Origin: Colius striatus
Lineage: Eukaryota; Chordata; Aves; Coliiformes; Coliidae
Direction: 5' to 3'
Assembly (NCBI RefSeq): GCF_028858725.1
Contig: NC_084771.1
Coordinates: 10,816,915 to 10,880,914 of the forward strand
Length of the DNA: 64,000 bases
The notes under the pieces are model-generated. The model made no database searches and was not told where the DNA came from. It saw only the letters and a program-made list of their open reading frames with translations. Position 1 is the first letter of the stretch, and each line of letters starts with the position of its first letter. Positions 28,241-41,126 of the stretch are shown in pieces. Position numbers and translations under genes: made by a program.

Positions 28241-31200
28241 GTGCTGGAAACTTGATTTCTTGTTGCTGCTAAACAATTTTTAGGTGGAGTCCTAAAGCCA
28301 TGTTGTTCTCAGAGAACATACAGTTGCTGTGCTGTCTCCTTCAATTCTAATATAAGAAATTAATTAAGAGTATTTTTCCATACATTGGATATTACCCTCT
28401 CTGCTGCAAAAAAATAGTTATGGTGATAATATGTCTGTGAGGTGCTCTGAGTTCTGTGGATGAAAAAGTATTTATGTATGCTGGTATCATGTTTTAAAAT
28501 TGATAGAATGTTTAAAATTAGTCAGAGATCGAGTCATACAGGGGCAACACAAGGTACTGCAGTGAGATGGGTGTCTGGATATGCTGCTGCTACAGCTAAG
28601 AGCACAGCTCTTCTTGCAATTACGTAGCTTGGGGTTATAGAAAGGAGCAGTGGGTCAGCAAAGTATTGCAAGTGAAAAACAAGGTGAACATGCAGACTCA
28701 TGAGATCCATTACTTGGACATCATCTCCATGAGAAGATGGTGATGCTGGAAAGCAATGGTTAGTGAGAATGACCTTGTGTTAGGCAATGGCAATCCTTTC
28801 CTGTTCGCTTCCTAAGACTCTTGGTGAGACTGGAAGACAGCAAACACAGAGCATTTGTTTCCCCTTCCTCTCAGACTTGTGTTTGAGCATACAGAGTTAT
28901 TGAACTCTATCTAGCTTACATCCCCCTGCCTTCGAGAGAGAAGCCTTTAGAAAACAAGACAGAGTGGGTGTACATGCATTGTACAAGCCTGCATTGTTAC
29001 CAATGAGTGTTCAAAAAAACTCACCTGGATAATATCCCAGAGCACTGCTAAGGTTAACTGGCTGCTTGAAGCTGTTGCTGCACTTTCCAGGAGAGAATGG
29101 GTTTCACAGACTGAAATGGGCAGTTGCATGTCATTTGACTGTGGGACTGTCAAATGAGCACCGTTCTCACTTGATGTTCAGTGTTCTAAGGTGGCCAAAT
29201 TGGTACCAAACTGCTGAAAGTCCATGTTTATAACAGTCTCATGTTGTTTAAGGTGTCTTAAATGAGGACAGCGAGGTGCTAGGAGAGATTCTGTGCTAGA
29301 CCAAGCAGCAGTAAGCGGTATTTTTTGCAGCAGGCAGATTAAAAATGTTTCCAGTCGTGCATAGGTGGTTTACAGGTACCTCAAAATTATAACTATCTGT
29401 TTCACATTTAGATAGGGTTCAAAACTGCAGTTCACAAAGCCATTCCAAAATAATATCATCCTTTAACTCAAATGCCAGCACTGCAGAGCCAGCTGACTTC
29501 AACCCCAAGGTCTAATGCATTAGTGTGTTTTGCATCATGTCTACCACCATATCAGACACCTCAGGGCACATTTGTGATAATACCCCATTACATCAGAGTC
29601 TCATAACAGGAGGATGAGGTCAGGTGTAAGTGGAAGCAATCAAGGAATCTGAAAATACCAGGCTGGATCCTTCAATGATTCAGTAGTTACTGAGATGGTC
29701 TCGTACCTGACAGTATGTTCACCTGAGGGCTTTGTTAAGAGGTGAACATTTGCAGCCTCACTGCAGTCAAGTGTTCCTCAGGGGGCTGGCAGAGATGTGC
29801 ACATGTGTATCTGTGTAGACACCATGTAGGTGAGGCTGTCCACATTTCCATCTGAAAACCTACAGCTGTGTTTGAGTTGCAGCATTTTCTTTGCTCCCAG
29901 TTCTTCCAATGGCCACATTAATTCTGTTCACAGCAACCTCAATACCAGCTGATTTTGGAGAGAGAAAGAGACTTGCCCATTTCAGGACAAATGTACTGAA
30001 AAGTATATTCACACCACTGAAAAGTGGGTGAGTTTGTGAAGTTTTCAGTAGAGCTTACATTTTCTACAGCTGTAAGATTGTTCTGTGTAACCAGACACTT
30101 TAGTGCTGGCTATGCAACTGGTGAGCCAAGTATTGAGGTACTTAAGAGGTATTTGTGTTCAGAAATTCTGGGATCTGTCCTGTATTGGACACTCACCCTG
30201 TATTCTCTGCTGGATCATCAGCAAGGCTGAGCCTGGAGACTTTCAGCACCATGGTGTGCTGCTAACACAGATCCCAGGGCTGGTGGTATTACTGTACTGG
30301 GGACAGATGTCTTCTCCAGAATATCTGCATCTGACAGTGCAATGCCCCAATGCCTTCCTGTTAGTAGAGCAAAGCTTGTCAAAATTATCTGCATGCCTCT
30401 AAATATCTTGTTCCACTAAAAACATTACAAAATACAACCCAGTGAAGCTAGACTTCTTGTCACTAGTTGTCAACTTTTAAAGATGTTTAAGACATCAATT
30501 ATGCAACAAATGCAGTTTGCTACAAAGGGAATAAATGCAGACATGGGGTGATGTACCAAACATAGAGCTAAGGGAGCAGGATCAGACTCACTCAAGGAAG
30601 CAGAAAGGGAGGGAGAGCAAAGGGAGAGAAGAGGAAAATGGATGCTATGCCAACCTTTCCTAAGGACTGGAACAGGGAGGAGTAAATTTAAGGACATCCA
30701 TTATCACTTAATCTAGCATGATTTCTTTTTTTGTTTACTGCTACTGGGATCAGGGGGAGTAGTTTAAGTGATTAGTTTAAGTGATTAGTTTAAGGAGATT
30801 GGATCAGTAACTGGCTAAACAAACAATGTTATTCTTATTTCAAAGCAGAGATTTAGTTTTGAAGACTTCTGGAAGCAATCTGTCTGGGCTGAGCAATCCC
30901 ATAGTGTGCCTTTGTGTGGTTTTGGTGGTTTCTTTTTTAACCCCTGTTCATTTGGCCTATTTTTTCTTGTTTGATATATATGAGGATGGAAATGGCAACC
31001 ATGAATGGAATTCAGCTCTTGAGCTTGCTACTTAAGGGTATGGCTCAGGAAGACAATATCTGTGGGAGATTTAGGGTGGATATTGAAAATTCTGCAGGAC
31101 TTTAAACTCTACCAGTCCATCAGTGCTTGGTAGCTATTTGATCCACGTAAAATGGCAAGTTACAATGCACACCAAAAAGCCTCTGTGCTGCTGCTTATTG

Positions 31201-34200
31201 CTCCTTCCTCCTCCTCAACAGTCAGACCCTGCAAAGTACCTTAAGTACCTAAGGCTAAGGATACCATCAATTACAGGACTGTAATTAGGAATCTTAGCCT
31301 ACTGGTCACTCTTTTCATCTCTCTCATCTTGATTTTTCAGAGTAAGTGCCCATCTGAGGTACTCAATCCCAACTCAAGCTTTTCAACTCTTAGCAATCTA
31401 GGAAACCCATAATGTCAGGTCTCAGGTTGGATATTGAAATCCATCTCTTATCAAACAGACATCAAACCAACACGAAGATGCACCACAGTGTGACCATCAA
31501 GACCTGAAACACAGCAGAGGATCTGATAAAGGAGGGATCCTACAATCTTAGATGGATATCCTTTTAAATTCTGCATCACATATTTCACATTTGTATTCAG
31601 TATGTAATGAAGCCCAAAGTATACTCTGCTAGTGAGATATGTAAATGCTTCTTCAGTTTAGCACTTTCAGGCCTTTCGCATCTTAGATGCTCGTGGAAAG
31701 TAGGTCTTTCTACTGCATTCCAAGAAAAGAGCATGTTTCTTATGAAGGGTGGAATGATGGGATGTCTTTTACAGGAATCTTCCATAAGTAAAGTGAGAAA
31801 ACACTGTATGTACCTTCACTTTTTTGTGGGTTTTCTTCTTGTTTTCCTTTTTTCTTTCTTTATGGAAGGTTGGAAACATTACTTTATGTTTCAAGTTCCA
31901 GCAATGTTCTGTGTGTACACATTTGATGAATCATTACACTCAGTGGACTGTTTTAAGGGGATGCAGTGTGCTGCTGACTTCCCTAAACTCTGTCTCCTCT
32001 CTGTTTTAATATACCTGAAGCTGAAAACATTTGGCTTGGTGCGTGTGGAGACATACAAATAGGGCATGTCTGCCTGTTTCTGCAGAGGAGGTGAGCAGAG
32101 AGCTGGACAGGAAGAACAGGTAACAGATGGGCAGTGTATCTTACACACTTTGTTGCTATTAATGTGGGCTACAAGAAAAGGTACTGTGAAAAAGAAGGTC
32201 TAGGGCATGGAAAGGAGAGGGAAAACACACTTAAAACCAACTCCAACTGACTTGACCTACTGCATATTTGCTTACTGTTCATCACAAAGAGAGTGAAAAC
32301 AGAAGCCTGAAAGGCTTTCCCAAAGGATTTTCCTTGTGTAGGAGGGCTGTTTTCTGATTTGTTCAGCCATGGTATGGGACTGTCAGACCAAGCAGAGATG
32401 CTTACAAACGCAGGCAGACCAGTGCTGGCACAGGCTTTCAGCCCCAGACATGCAATGCCACTAGTCTGCATCTAGTAGGCACAGAAATCTTGTTCTCTGT
32501 GTAGGCTTTATGACAGAACTTTGAGTGCTGTGAGGCTGGAGAGAGACATCTGAAAACAAAGTGCACCCCAGGGGAACTTGTGCTGCCAAACAATCAGAGG
32601 TGAGCTGGCTGCACGCCAGCCCACAGAATGAGACTGGAAATGATGTCTGACAGGTGAGATGTAACACTGCAGGGACAACTGGGCACCACAGCAGCCTCAG
32701 CAGAGGGATTTCAGCTGCAGTACCCCGTGCAGGGAGAAATGCTCATTCCACTGTGGGGTGGGAGCAACAACCTCCTTGGGTGCTGGGACGTCTTTGAAGG
32801 CTGGATCCAGAAGGACACGTTCTCTGAGCAGAGGTTGATAGTCAGTGCCTCTGTCAAGTGGGACAGGATGAACAGATGCAGGGCCTCTCATGGGCAGCAT
32901 GCTAGAGACCCAGTCTTTCCATGTTGAAACTGCAACCTCAAGGTCTAGCTTACTGGGAAATCTCATTCTTACTTCAGCCCACATCTGTTCCTGAATCCTG
33001 TCAAATGGGTACACCGAGCGTTCTGTGTGTGAGACCTTTGGTCCTGGAATGAATTGACAAGTGCAAATAGGGACTAAAACGAAACTGCTGAGCCCTAGGA
33101 TGGCTCAAGAGGTGATCACACAAACACAGGAGCAGGTGTGGGTGGAAGCTGCTGCCCAGTGAGTGTTTGGGCAGAGGATTACAACACAGCTAATGTTGTC
33201 AATTTTGATAAAGTGTGTTGGCAGAGCTGTTTTATCAGGAGCTCTTCATATCCAAAATCATACAGGAAATGGTTCTGAAATGATAAACTACTGCCAGACC
33301 TGTGTAATGAGAAATACCTGTCAGCTTTTCCATGCATGTTACATTTATTCACTTAAACAATACCTTTGCTAGTAAAGTGATAACAAGCCTACTCCAGTGG
33401 AGAACTGAGGCCTATTTGCTCTACTAGTGCATTCCTCACTCAGGATTTCCAACCCTCCAAAGTCTCTTCCAAAACTGAGAAGAATTTAAAGACATCACCC
33501 AAATACCTCTTGGTTCCAAGCAAAGTAGGAGTTCAGCTTGCAGAGTGTGGCAGCTGTGCTCAGTGCTCTGCAGAACCGGGTCCCAGCTGCAAGAAGAAAT
33601 GCCGGTGTGTGGGTCTAGAAAGACTGTGTTCTCAGGGAAAGCAGGCTAGAGAAATAAACATCCTTTAATTCCCTTTGCTGAAGAGCTCTGCCTATATGCA
33701 GGCTACAGAAATAAGTTAAAGGTTGGAGTTGGTGCCATGAAGGAGTGCTTGTTGACTGCAGTATGTGTGGAAATGCTTGCAGGGGGAATAAGGGACAAGA
33801 AGTGACATTACTATGCTCTCTTGCTGGGAAAATAAAGGTCAGGAGAAAGGTACTACCACACTTCCACAGCACAAGTGCAGCTTGTGGTCCAAGTATGGAT
33901 ACATCAAGATCTAGGTGAAAGATTAGGACCCATATTTTTAATGGCTTCTACCCCATTCAGCCTTCTGACAATCATCTTGAACTTCAGCTTCATGAAGTTG
34001 TTGTGACACTGCCCAAGGGAAATTCAACTTACAGCAAGCTCTGAGGGTCTTGTGATGGTGGCTGTAAGGACAGCTTGTACTCCTCTCTTTTTTAAAGTGC
34101 TATGAAGACAGATTTGGTTCATCTTCACTGATCCAGGAATTGCCTGATTATTCACACCAGCTTCTAGCCTCAAAATAATTTATAAGTTCATGTGTGTCCT

Positions 34201-34789
34201 TCTCTCAACAGTCTCTACATTGATTAATCAGCTTTTCTAAGTTGATTAATAGTTTGACTGAGACCAGGTAAAATAACTGTATGAAAACCAGCTCTTCTTC
34301 CCACATCAAAATGAAAAAGTTTTTAGAAATAACAGCCCTGCAGATACTCTTGAAATTAGCCTTCCAGCCTTTCTGTGTGCTCCTCGTGATGCCAGTGAAG
34401 TAAAGGCCCTGCAAGGAGTCGGATTAGCTAGCAAGACATCTGAGGTCCCAAGTGTCTTTCAAGAACAGATAACAACAACAACCTTAATAACAACTTCATC
34501 TTTAAAGGCAAAACCTTTGAAAAGTAGTACTAGAATCTGAAACTCTGGTCTGTCCAGGACTTTCTTGGCAGTTCTAAACACACATTGCAGCCTATTCTGG
34601 AATCTAGTTAGGTCTGCAGCTAAAGGAAACTTTGTTTTTCATGTGGGGATATAGAGAGTTTTCTGACTTTTTAAAGCAGATTTCCTCTAAGAAAATGTAT
34701 TAAATTGTCTATCCATCTTCCCTCAGAAGATGTGATTGTGTTTTATATTTAAAGGGGAAAAAAAGAAGCCTTGCAGTGCCCTGTGAAAA
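28241..34789. other. Gene-free stretch
   Basis: No gene supported. The 151-codon ATG frame at 31607-32062 (plus) and the 137-codon frame at about 32697-33106 (minus) are the longest here. Neither resembles a known family nor is flanked by convincing splice sites. Confidence 0.5.
30761..30799. repeat. Three tandem copies of a 13-bp unit
   Basis: The unit 'agtttaagtgatt' occurs three times head to tail; the third copy is imperfect ('agtttaaggagatt'). Confidence 0.85.
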
Positions 34790-34905
34790 AGAGCTGATAC
34801 TTATCTCACAGATTGGGAAGGGGAAGTAGAAGTAAGAAAAGCAAAAGTGATTTACCAGAGCTAATGAAGAAAATCCATGATGGAGTTGAGATTGGAAACT
34901 TAATC
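34790..34905 (-). repeat. MIR-type SINE, minus strand
   Basis: The plus strand follows the reverse complement of the MIR consensus in order: 'cttatctcacagattgggaa', a purine-rich stretch, then 'aaaagtgatttaccagagc', then 'gttgagattgga'. The matching consensus landmarks are 'tttcacagatgaggaaa', 'gttaagtgacttgccca' and 'agagctgggattcga'. This is a very old amniote repeat that survives in low copy in birds. Confidence 0.7.
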
Positions 34906-37394
34906 TGTTTTTTTCTCTACACCTTGCTCTAGATTTAGGTCAGTCCTGCTGGGCTGACACTAAGCTCATGGAAAGCAGTGGCAGGCTTTCCAGGACATTC
35001 CAATACAGCAATTTTTTTTCCCCAAAATGTGCCTGAAATAGGAACGTAGAAGTGTATAGTGGTCCTTCTGTTATACATCCAGCACAAGGCACCGCTAGTC
35101 CACAGGCTGCTTTAGGACTTCTCCTGCCATTTGTTGTAATGTAGTTTTCATTGTGTGGCTTGCATTATATTGAATTAAGAAGACACATTACACAGACTAA
35201 AAACACAGTTCAGAAGCAGGAGAGAAAAAGAGGAGGTCTTTTATTGGCTGTAAGCAGAAGCCCCTCATCTTTGTGATGATAGAAATGTTGGGTGTTAAAT
35301 TGCACTGGCCATACAAAGCTTGCTGTGGTAGAGGTGAAGGAGAAGAATCCCCTTTATCCCCTGGTTTGATCACCAGAGTTTGGTGCTGATGTACATTAGT
35401 GTATTGATAGTGTTTTTACTGATAGGTGTTATGATACCAGGGACTATTGATGGGTCTGGGGTTTGGCATTGCCAACAGATAAATGAAAGCGTAATCCAAT
35501 ATTGGTGTACAAGACAAAGTGTGCCAGACTTCTCTAGACTTTCCTCTAGATTTGAGGAAAACATGATGCTGCATGAAGAGAAAACAGAAGGTGGCAGAGC
35601 ATGGAGAGGGAGACTGCAGAACAGTGGGAAGAGAGGCTGAGATTGAACAAGAGATTTGTAGAGGTCATAGACCAGAGGAAAAGCAGCAGCCAGGTGTCCA
35701 TAGCAGCAAATGAAATAGTGGGTATGGTAAAGCCTGACAGAGCTAGATGGGTAACAGGAGGCAGAAGGGGTTAATAGCACTTGCTGCAGCACTTAGCTCT
35801 GCTATTGGCCTCTCATATGTTCTTGTCCCACCACTTCTCCTTGTCAGTCTTCCAAATACACAGAGGGCATTCCAGTTCAGCCTCCAGTGATTTAGCCTGC
35901 TTGTCTGTCTCTTTGGTTTTGGCTCTGAATTCTCCAGGGTGACCACAGGGCAGCAAAGGGCTTAAACAACAACATTTCTTTTACAAAAAGCTTTCTCTTT
36001 ATCAGAAGACATAGACTTTTCCAGCCCTAGTCTGAAGCCTCATTTAGTAGAGGAGACTTTGCATGTAATCCACAGGTCTATTAGAGAAACAACACAGCAG
36101 GAAACTAGTTAGACTGTTGAGTAGAAAATAGACTTGCTAATAAACCTCTTGTTCTCATTACAGTCCCAAGATGCTGAACAGTTTTTGTTTTAATAAACAG
36201 ACGTTGGTGATTTTGGATGACACTTTTTTTTATTCCTTAAATTAATACCTTGCAGTCTGCTTCAAAGGCAAGAAAACAAGAGGATTTCAGAATGCTACAT
36301 TTCTTATATCCAACTCATCCCTTTGCTTGACACATATAATCACAAAGAAAACAAAATCTTGGCTTTTTGTATCCGTGTAACTTTGTTGTCTGGTAAGGCA
36401 TAAATAAAAGGAGGCCAAGGCCCTGGAGGTTCTGTTTCACTCATCGTTCTGTCCTTTCATCTCATCAGTCCTTGTTTTAGGATATGTCTGTCTAGAGCAA
36501 AATTTCAGTTTGTTCCTTATGCCTTTTGTTTTTTGGAGACCCATTTCAATGAGCATCTCTGTGACTATTTGTGCTCTCCTTAAGAGCTGAGAAATACCGG
36601 CGTGGCCGTAACTCTCAGAGCTGCTGCAAAAGGGCTGAAATGCAGAGTGGAGTAAACCTAAGAAATTGCATGGGGCTTCTTCTTAGATGCAATATCAAAG
36701 CAAAGAGGTAAAAAAACCCACAAAAACATTAATTAAAAACAGGGTGTTTTCATCTGGGCACTGTTGTGAACTGGTGCCTGCGAGAGGAGAGGAGCTTGGG
36801 GATAGGAGCTGTTAGCAGTGTTAGCAAAGCCCTGACAAGTGTCTGTTTGGGAAGGTTTGAAATTCCCCCAGATGAGTGGGTTTTTATCCTTCAAGAACGT
36901 GGTAAAGTCTGTGTCTGCTGTGGCTTTGGAACTTGAACATTCCGATCCCGAGATCTCAGCTTGCACCATTTCTTTCCATTCTTCTTCCCCAATACATTTT
37001 GGATGTAGCTACAATAAGTGGGAAAATTCTTTACAAATGTAAAGCCCGAGATGAGGCTACTGAGTTTCTAAATAACCCCTCAGACCTGAGTGCAGCCCAG
37101 GGCACCAAGTCCTTCCCCAGGCCCTGGGGCAGGAATGCCTGTCCCAGCCCTGCTCCTCAGTCGCTGTATTTCCTGGATTCATCTTGGACCTGGCTGGTTT
37201 TTCTACCTGTTTAACAAATGACTGAATAGAGGTAGTTTCTTGGACTAAGTGTTTTTGCAAAAGAAAGGTGTTTCTGTCATCAGTGCATACTTGGGCAGGG
37301 TCCTCTGGGCAATCCTGGTTCTGCCATTTTGGCTAGAGACACATGAGATAATAACATAAACCAATCCATACAAGAGCCCCTACCATCAGACCAG
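34906..37394. other. Gene-free stretch
   Basis: No gene supported. A TATA-like element 'cataaataaaaggagg' lies near 36,400 with no recognisable transcript downstream. Confidence 0.5.
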
Positions 37395-37485
37395 CATGGG
37401 GACCTTCTGCAGGGGGGTTGGACTGGATGATCTCTAAAGGTCTCTTCCAATCCCTACCATTGTGTGACCCTGGGATTCTGTGTGT
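37395..37485 (+). mobile_element. CR1 LINE 3'-end fragment, plus strand
   Basis: Reads 'cttctgcaggggggttgg', then 'actggatgatctctaaagg' and 'tctcttccaatccctaccat', ending near 'gattctgtgtg'. This is a clear CR1 terminus of about 90 bases. Confidence 0.9.
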
Positions 37486-40400
37486 GTACAAGGTATATGT
37501 AGAAATTGCCTGTATTCCCTTTAAAAGGAGCTTATGAAATGTCATTGGTCTCTTGATTGATTCTAGTCACTCTTTGTTTATTAGTCTTAATAGTAATAGT
37601 ACTGATTTTAATAGTAGCCACTGTCTGTCATGGTTCTCACTGAACCACTGCAGATTTTTGTTAACTTTATGTTATAAACTGGCTTCTTCATAAACCTGCT
37701 GTCAAAGGATGTCCTGCCTTCTTAGTAAGAGACCTTATATTAGGGAACTGAAACCAAATCCAGCCTAAGGACAAAGCCCTTGCCTGCTTCTGAAGCATTT
37801 TGAAGGAGAAATCTTCACTTTGCTGGAATTGGTGGGGATAGTTTTCTTTTGATTTCACAGTTCTGAAAAGGAATTTCATCTTTTCCTATTCCATTCACAG
37901 AATTAAGAGGGATAACCCTGGTCAAAATGCAGCCCTTCTGCTGGCCAGAGGTGAATTTCCTGGCCAGTCTTGCACATTCCTGTAAACAATGAGACTGGCA
38001 GGAAGCACCAGAAGCTGTGCTCAGAGTGTGAAATCCTGCAGTTCTGTTTTCTTCAGATAGTTTTGTCTGCAGGAGGATGGGAATTGCTGTGGGAGGTTAT
38101 AGTAATAGCCTCATCTCATCTGCTCTCTTGTCTCAAGGAGGAGCTGCTTGTCTTCTAAGGACTCTTGTAGAGAACAATTATGGAGTACTGTCTCAAGTTG
38201 AGGGTGAGTGGCTGACACAGACCACACCTGCTTATCTTTTACCCTCTTCAATGAACTACAGATGTTCTCTCTGAGGCAAATTGTCAGTCACTTCACTGTC
38301 ATTGTTCCAGTGGCCTCAGTGGAGCTGTGACAATTAATCCCTCTGAGAGCCTGCTCTGCTGTCTCTGCAACAGTCTGTATCCGGAGCACACTCACATTTC
38401 TAACTCTTGGTCTGTTTTTGGTCTGTGAAAGCACAGGCCTCTCATCTCCTCACCTCATAAGCCAATATTCAGACAGCTTGATTTAGGCATTAAGAAGGAA
38501 CTTCCTCTCCAGTCTGTGGACAGAAATGCTTACCACCAGTGAGAGATGCAGAGCGTTGAAAGGAGGCACCATCCTCTCCCCATGGGCTGCAAAGGTGCCC
38601 TAAATGGCATCAGAATTCTTGCTTTAGTTTTCTTCCCTAACTTGAGCTGGGCTGGGCAATGTGTCTGCATGTCTCTGGACTCTGAGTGCCTGATACAGGG
38701 CTGCACACCAGGAGTCTGCATCAGCACAAGATCCAGAGGTGAGCGACTTCACATGCTTCTCCACAGCATGAGCTCTGAGACAAATACATCAGTTGGCTTC
38801 TCTGCTCAGATGTTGCTCAGTGTCCTTTATACAAGGACTTGTAGCATCAGGCCCAAATTAGCTTTCCTTGATGGGATTGTCTGTCTCACAAAAGACATCC
38901 CCTTCTCTTTCTTGCTGCTCTGTGTGCTACTTATAAACTGGTGCTCATGGAGATGGCTGTGAGTCTTGGCTTTAATCCTTAGGAGAATTTTCTCTTGAAC
39001 AGCATAAGCAGCCCAGGCTTGCCTTTGAAGCCCAAGGATGTGACTGTTGTGGTTAGAGAATGTAGAACTCTTGAGAGAAAATGAGCACTCTCTTGTACCA
39101 TTCAAAGTGACTTAATCCCCGGTGATCAATAATAAACCATGCCATTTCTTGGACAGGTTCTGTCTTTGAGGATGTTGAAATAAAGACATTGCCAGTAGAA
39201 AGACAGAGACAATTACATTTTATATAATTTAGGAAAGAGATTTCTCCAAGGAGACATAACCAGAGGCTCTAACTGTCTTCAATGTAACCTAGAATATATC
39301 CCTTACTTTGTTAATTCCTTTCCTGTGGGATAGCACAATCCATTTCATATGTTGATAGAATGGAGAATGATGACCTAAAGCTAAGGCAGCAAAAACTTAA
39401 GCTAAACGTCAGTACAATTATTCAGGAGCTCTGAAAGTTATCATCAAGAAAAGATACAAGAGGTAGAGGGATTAAGTACCATGTCCTAAGGGAATCAAAA
39501 CAAGCAATGATTAAGGATGCCATACCCACCCCCCAATATTACTCAGAACATGTTTAGTGTATTAGCAAGCGTGTCAGTGCTTCAGAGAGCCAGAGCACTC
39601 TGTGTAGTTGTTGGGGTGGAAAATGTCTTACCTCCCATAGCACTGTTGGTAGGGCAGCATGTTTTTGTCACTGCAGGAAGTGTTTCCAGAAGTAGCATTA
39701 TGGTTTTTGTCATTAGGTGGCCAGGGAACATACTGGATTGCAGCAAACTTCACAAGAGCATAAAGGAGCACTGGGTTGAGTTGGGTTTGTTTCTGGGAAC
39801 AAATAAAACGAGGTACAGACCAGATTTTAGTTTCTGAAGTAAATAAACCTGAGAATGAGTTTAGCTCATTACCATCCAACTAAATAACCTCTCGGTTTCA
39901 AGTTATTGACACATCACTAGCAAAGTCTGACCAAGGAATCCAAAAGAAATGCTAACACCTTAAGGCCAAGAACTCAGAAATTAGGAGACAGTGGAATTGC
40001 TGTGTCTCAGACATGTTAGCTTGTTGAATGTGTCTGCTGGAGCACAAGAGTGCCAGCTCAAACCAGCAGTAGGGTTTGGTCTGTTTCAATCTTGGTCAAT
40101 CACATTCAGGATCAAGAGTAACTGGCACTGATAAACCCTCTCCTAAAAGTAGAGATGGCCCAAAGTTTTTCTCCTGGACAGGTTTTCTCCTTTGGCATAC
40201 CCACTGAGAAGAGCAGAAGCATATTTTTGAGCATATCCTGTTTCTCTCCATGCCTTGGACTGAAAGGTGAAGTGCTGGAGGTTTATTTCTCTCCCTCCTT
40301 TTAGCCCCTTCAGTTTCTAGGTTTGGTTTTGCTAATTCCAGTCTTCCAAAGTCCCCTTCATTCTGGGGGATGTTTTGAAAAGGTTTCATGACCCACTGTC

Positions 40401-40787
40401 TGTGATACATTCTGAAACACATCTTTAGCATTCAGTTTCTTGTCCAAAGACCTACATATTCCAGCATCATTATTTAAACTGTACATCATTATTTCTGTGT
40501 CATTAACAGCAAGAATGAAACCAGAAGAGTTCAGACTGGGCTGCTGGCATAGTAAAGGAGTGACTAAAGGATACTGCAGGCGTTGAAAGGATTCTTTCTG
40601 TGGGTATAAAGTCCTTTGGAAATGTAAACCATCTGCAGCTCTCTTGGTGCCAATTAGGGTTGTACTGGACCAGTACCTGAAAAGCCAAGAAGTGAGGCAA
40701 ACTATAAATACAAGGGGAAACTAAACCACTATGTTAGTATGGGATCAAAAGAAACAAAGTGTCTTAGCAAATTTTTTGCTGCCAGCT
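37486..40787. other. Gene-free stretch
   Basis: No exon, RNA gene or recognisable repeat. Confidence 0.5.
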
Positions 40788-41068
40788 GAGCTGCAGTGAC
40801 AGTTCCTGAGCTGCAGTGACAGTTCCCGAGCTGCAGTGACAGTTCCCAAGCTGCAATGACAGTTTCTGAGCTGCAGTGACAGTTCCCGAGCTGCAGTGAC
40901 AGTTCCCGAGCTGCAATGACAGTTCCTGAGCTGCAGTGACAGTTCCCGAGCTGCAGTGACAGTTCCCGAGCTGCAATGACAGTTCCTGAGCTGCAATGAC
41001 AGTTCCCAAGCTGCAGTGACAGTTCCCGAGCTGCAGTGACAGTTCCTGAGCTGCAGTGACAGTTCCTG
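40788..41068. repeat. 20-bp minisatellite, 14 units, with 60-bp higher-order period
   Basis: Fourteen head-to-tail copies of a 20-bp unit (consensus 'ctgcagtgacagttcccgag') begin at 40791, 40811 and so on up to 41051, with no indels. Variants sit at two spots: cag/caa in the first half, and the cctgag/cccgag/cccaag end. Units 5-7 and 8-10 are identical 60-bp blocks, and units 2-4 are nearly the same. The array therefore grew partly by duplicating trimers. The unit has no stop codon on the minus strand, so long minus-strand frames arise in all three phases as an artefact. Confidence 0.97.
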
Positions 41069-41111
41069 CACACACTTTCAGTCTCCCCTGGCAGCGAGGT
41101 GACCCCCATTT

Positions 41112-41126
41112 CACACACACACACAC
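41112..41126. repeat. (CA)n microsatellite
   Basis: Seven CA dinucleotides a few dozen bases beyond the minisatellite. Confidence 0.85.

Noticed and set aside
31607-32062. 151-codon ATG frame, plus strand
   Set aside because: No recognisable domain; its hydrophobic middle comes from a T-rich tract; length is within chance for 52 kb in six frames.
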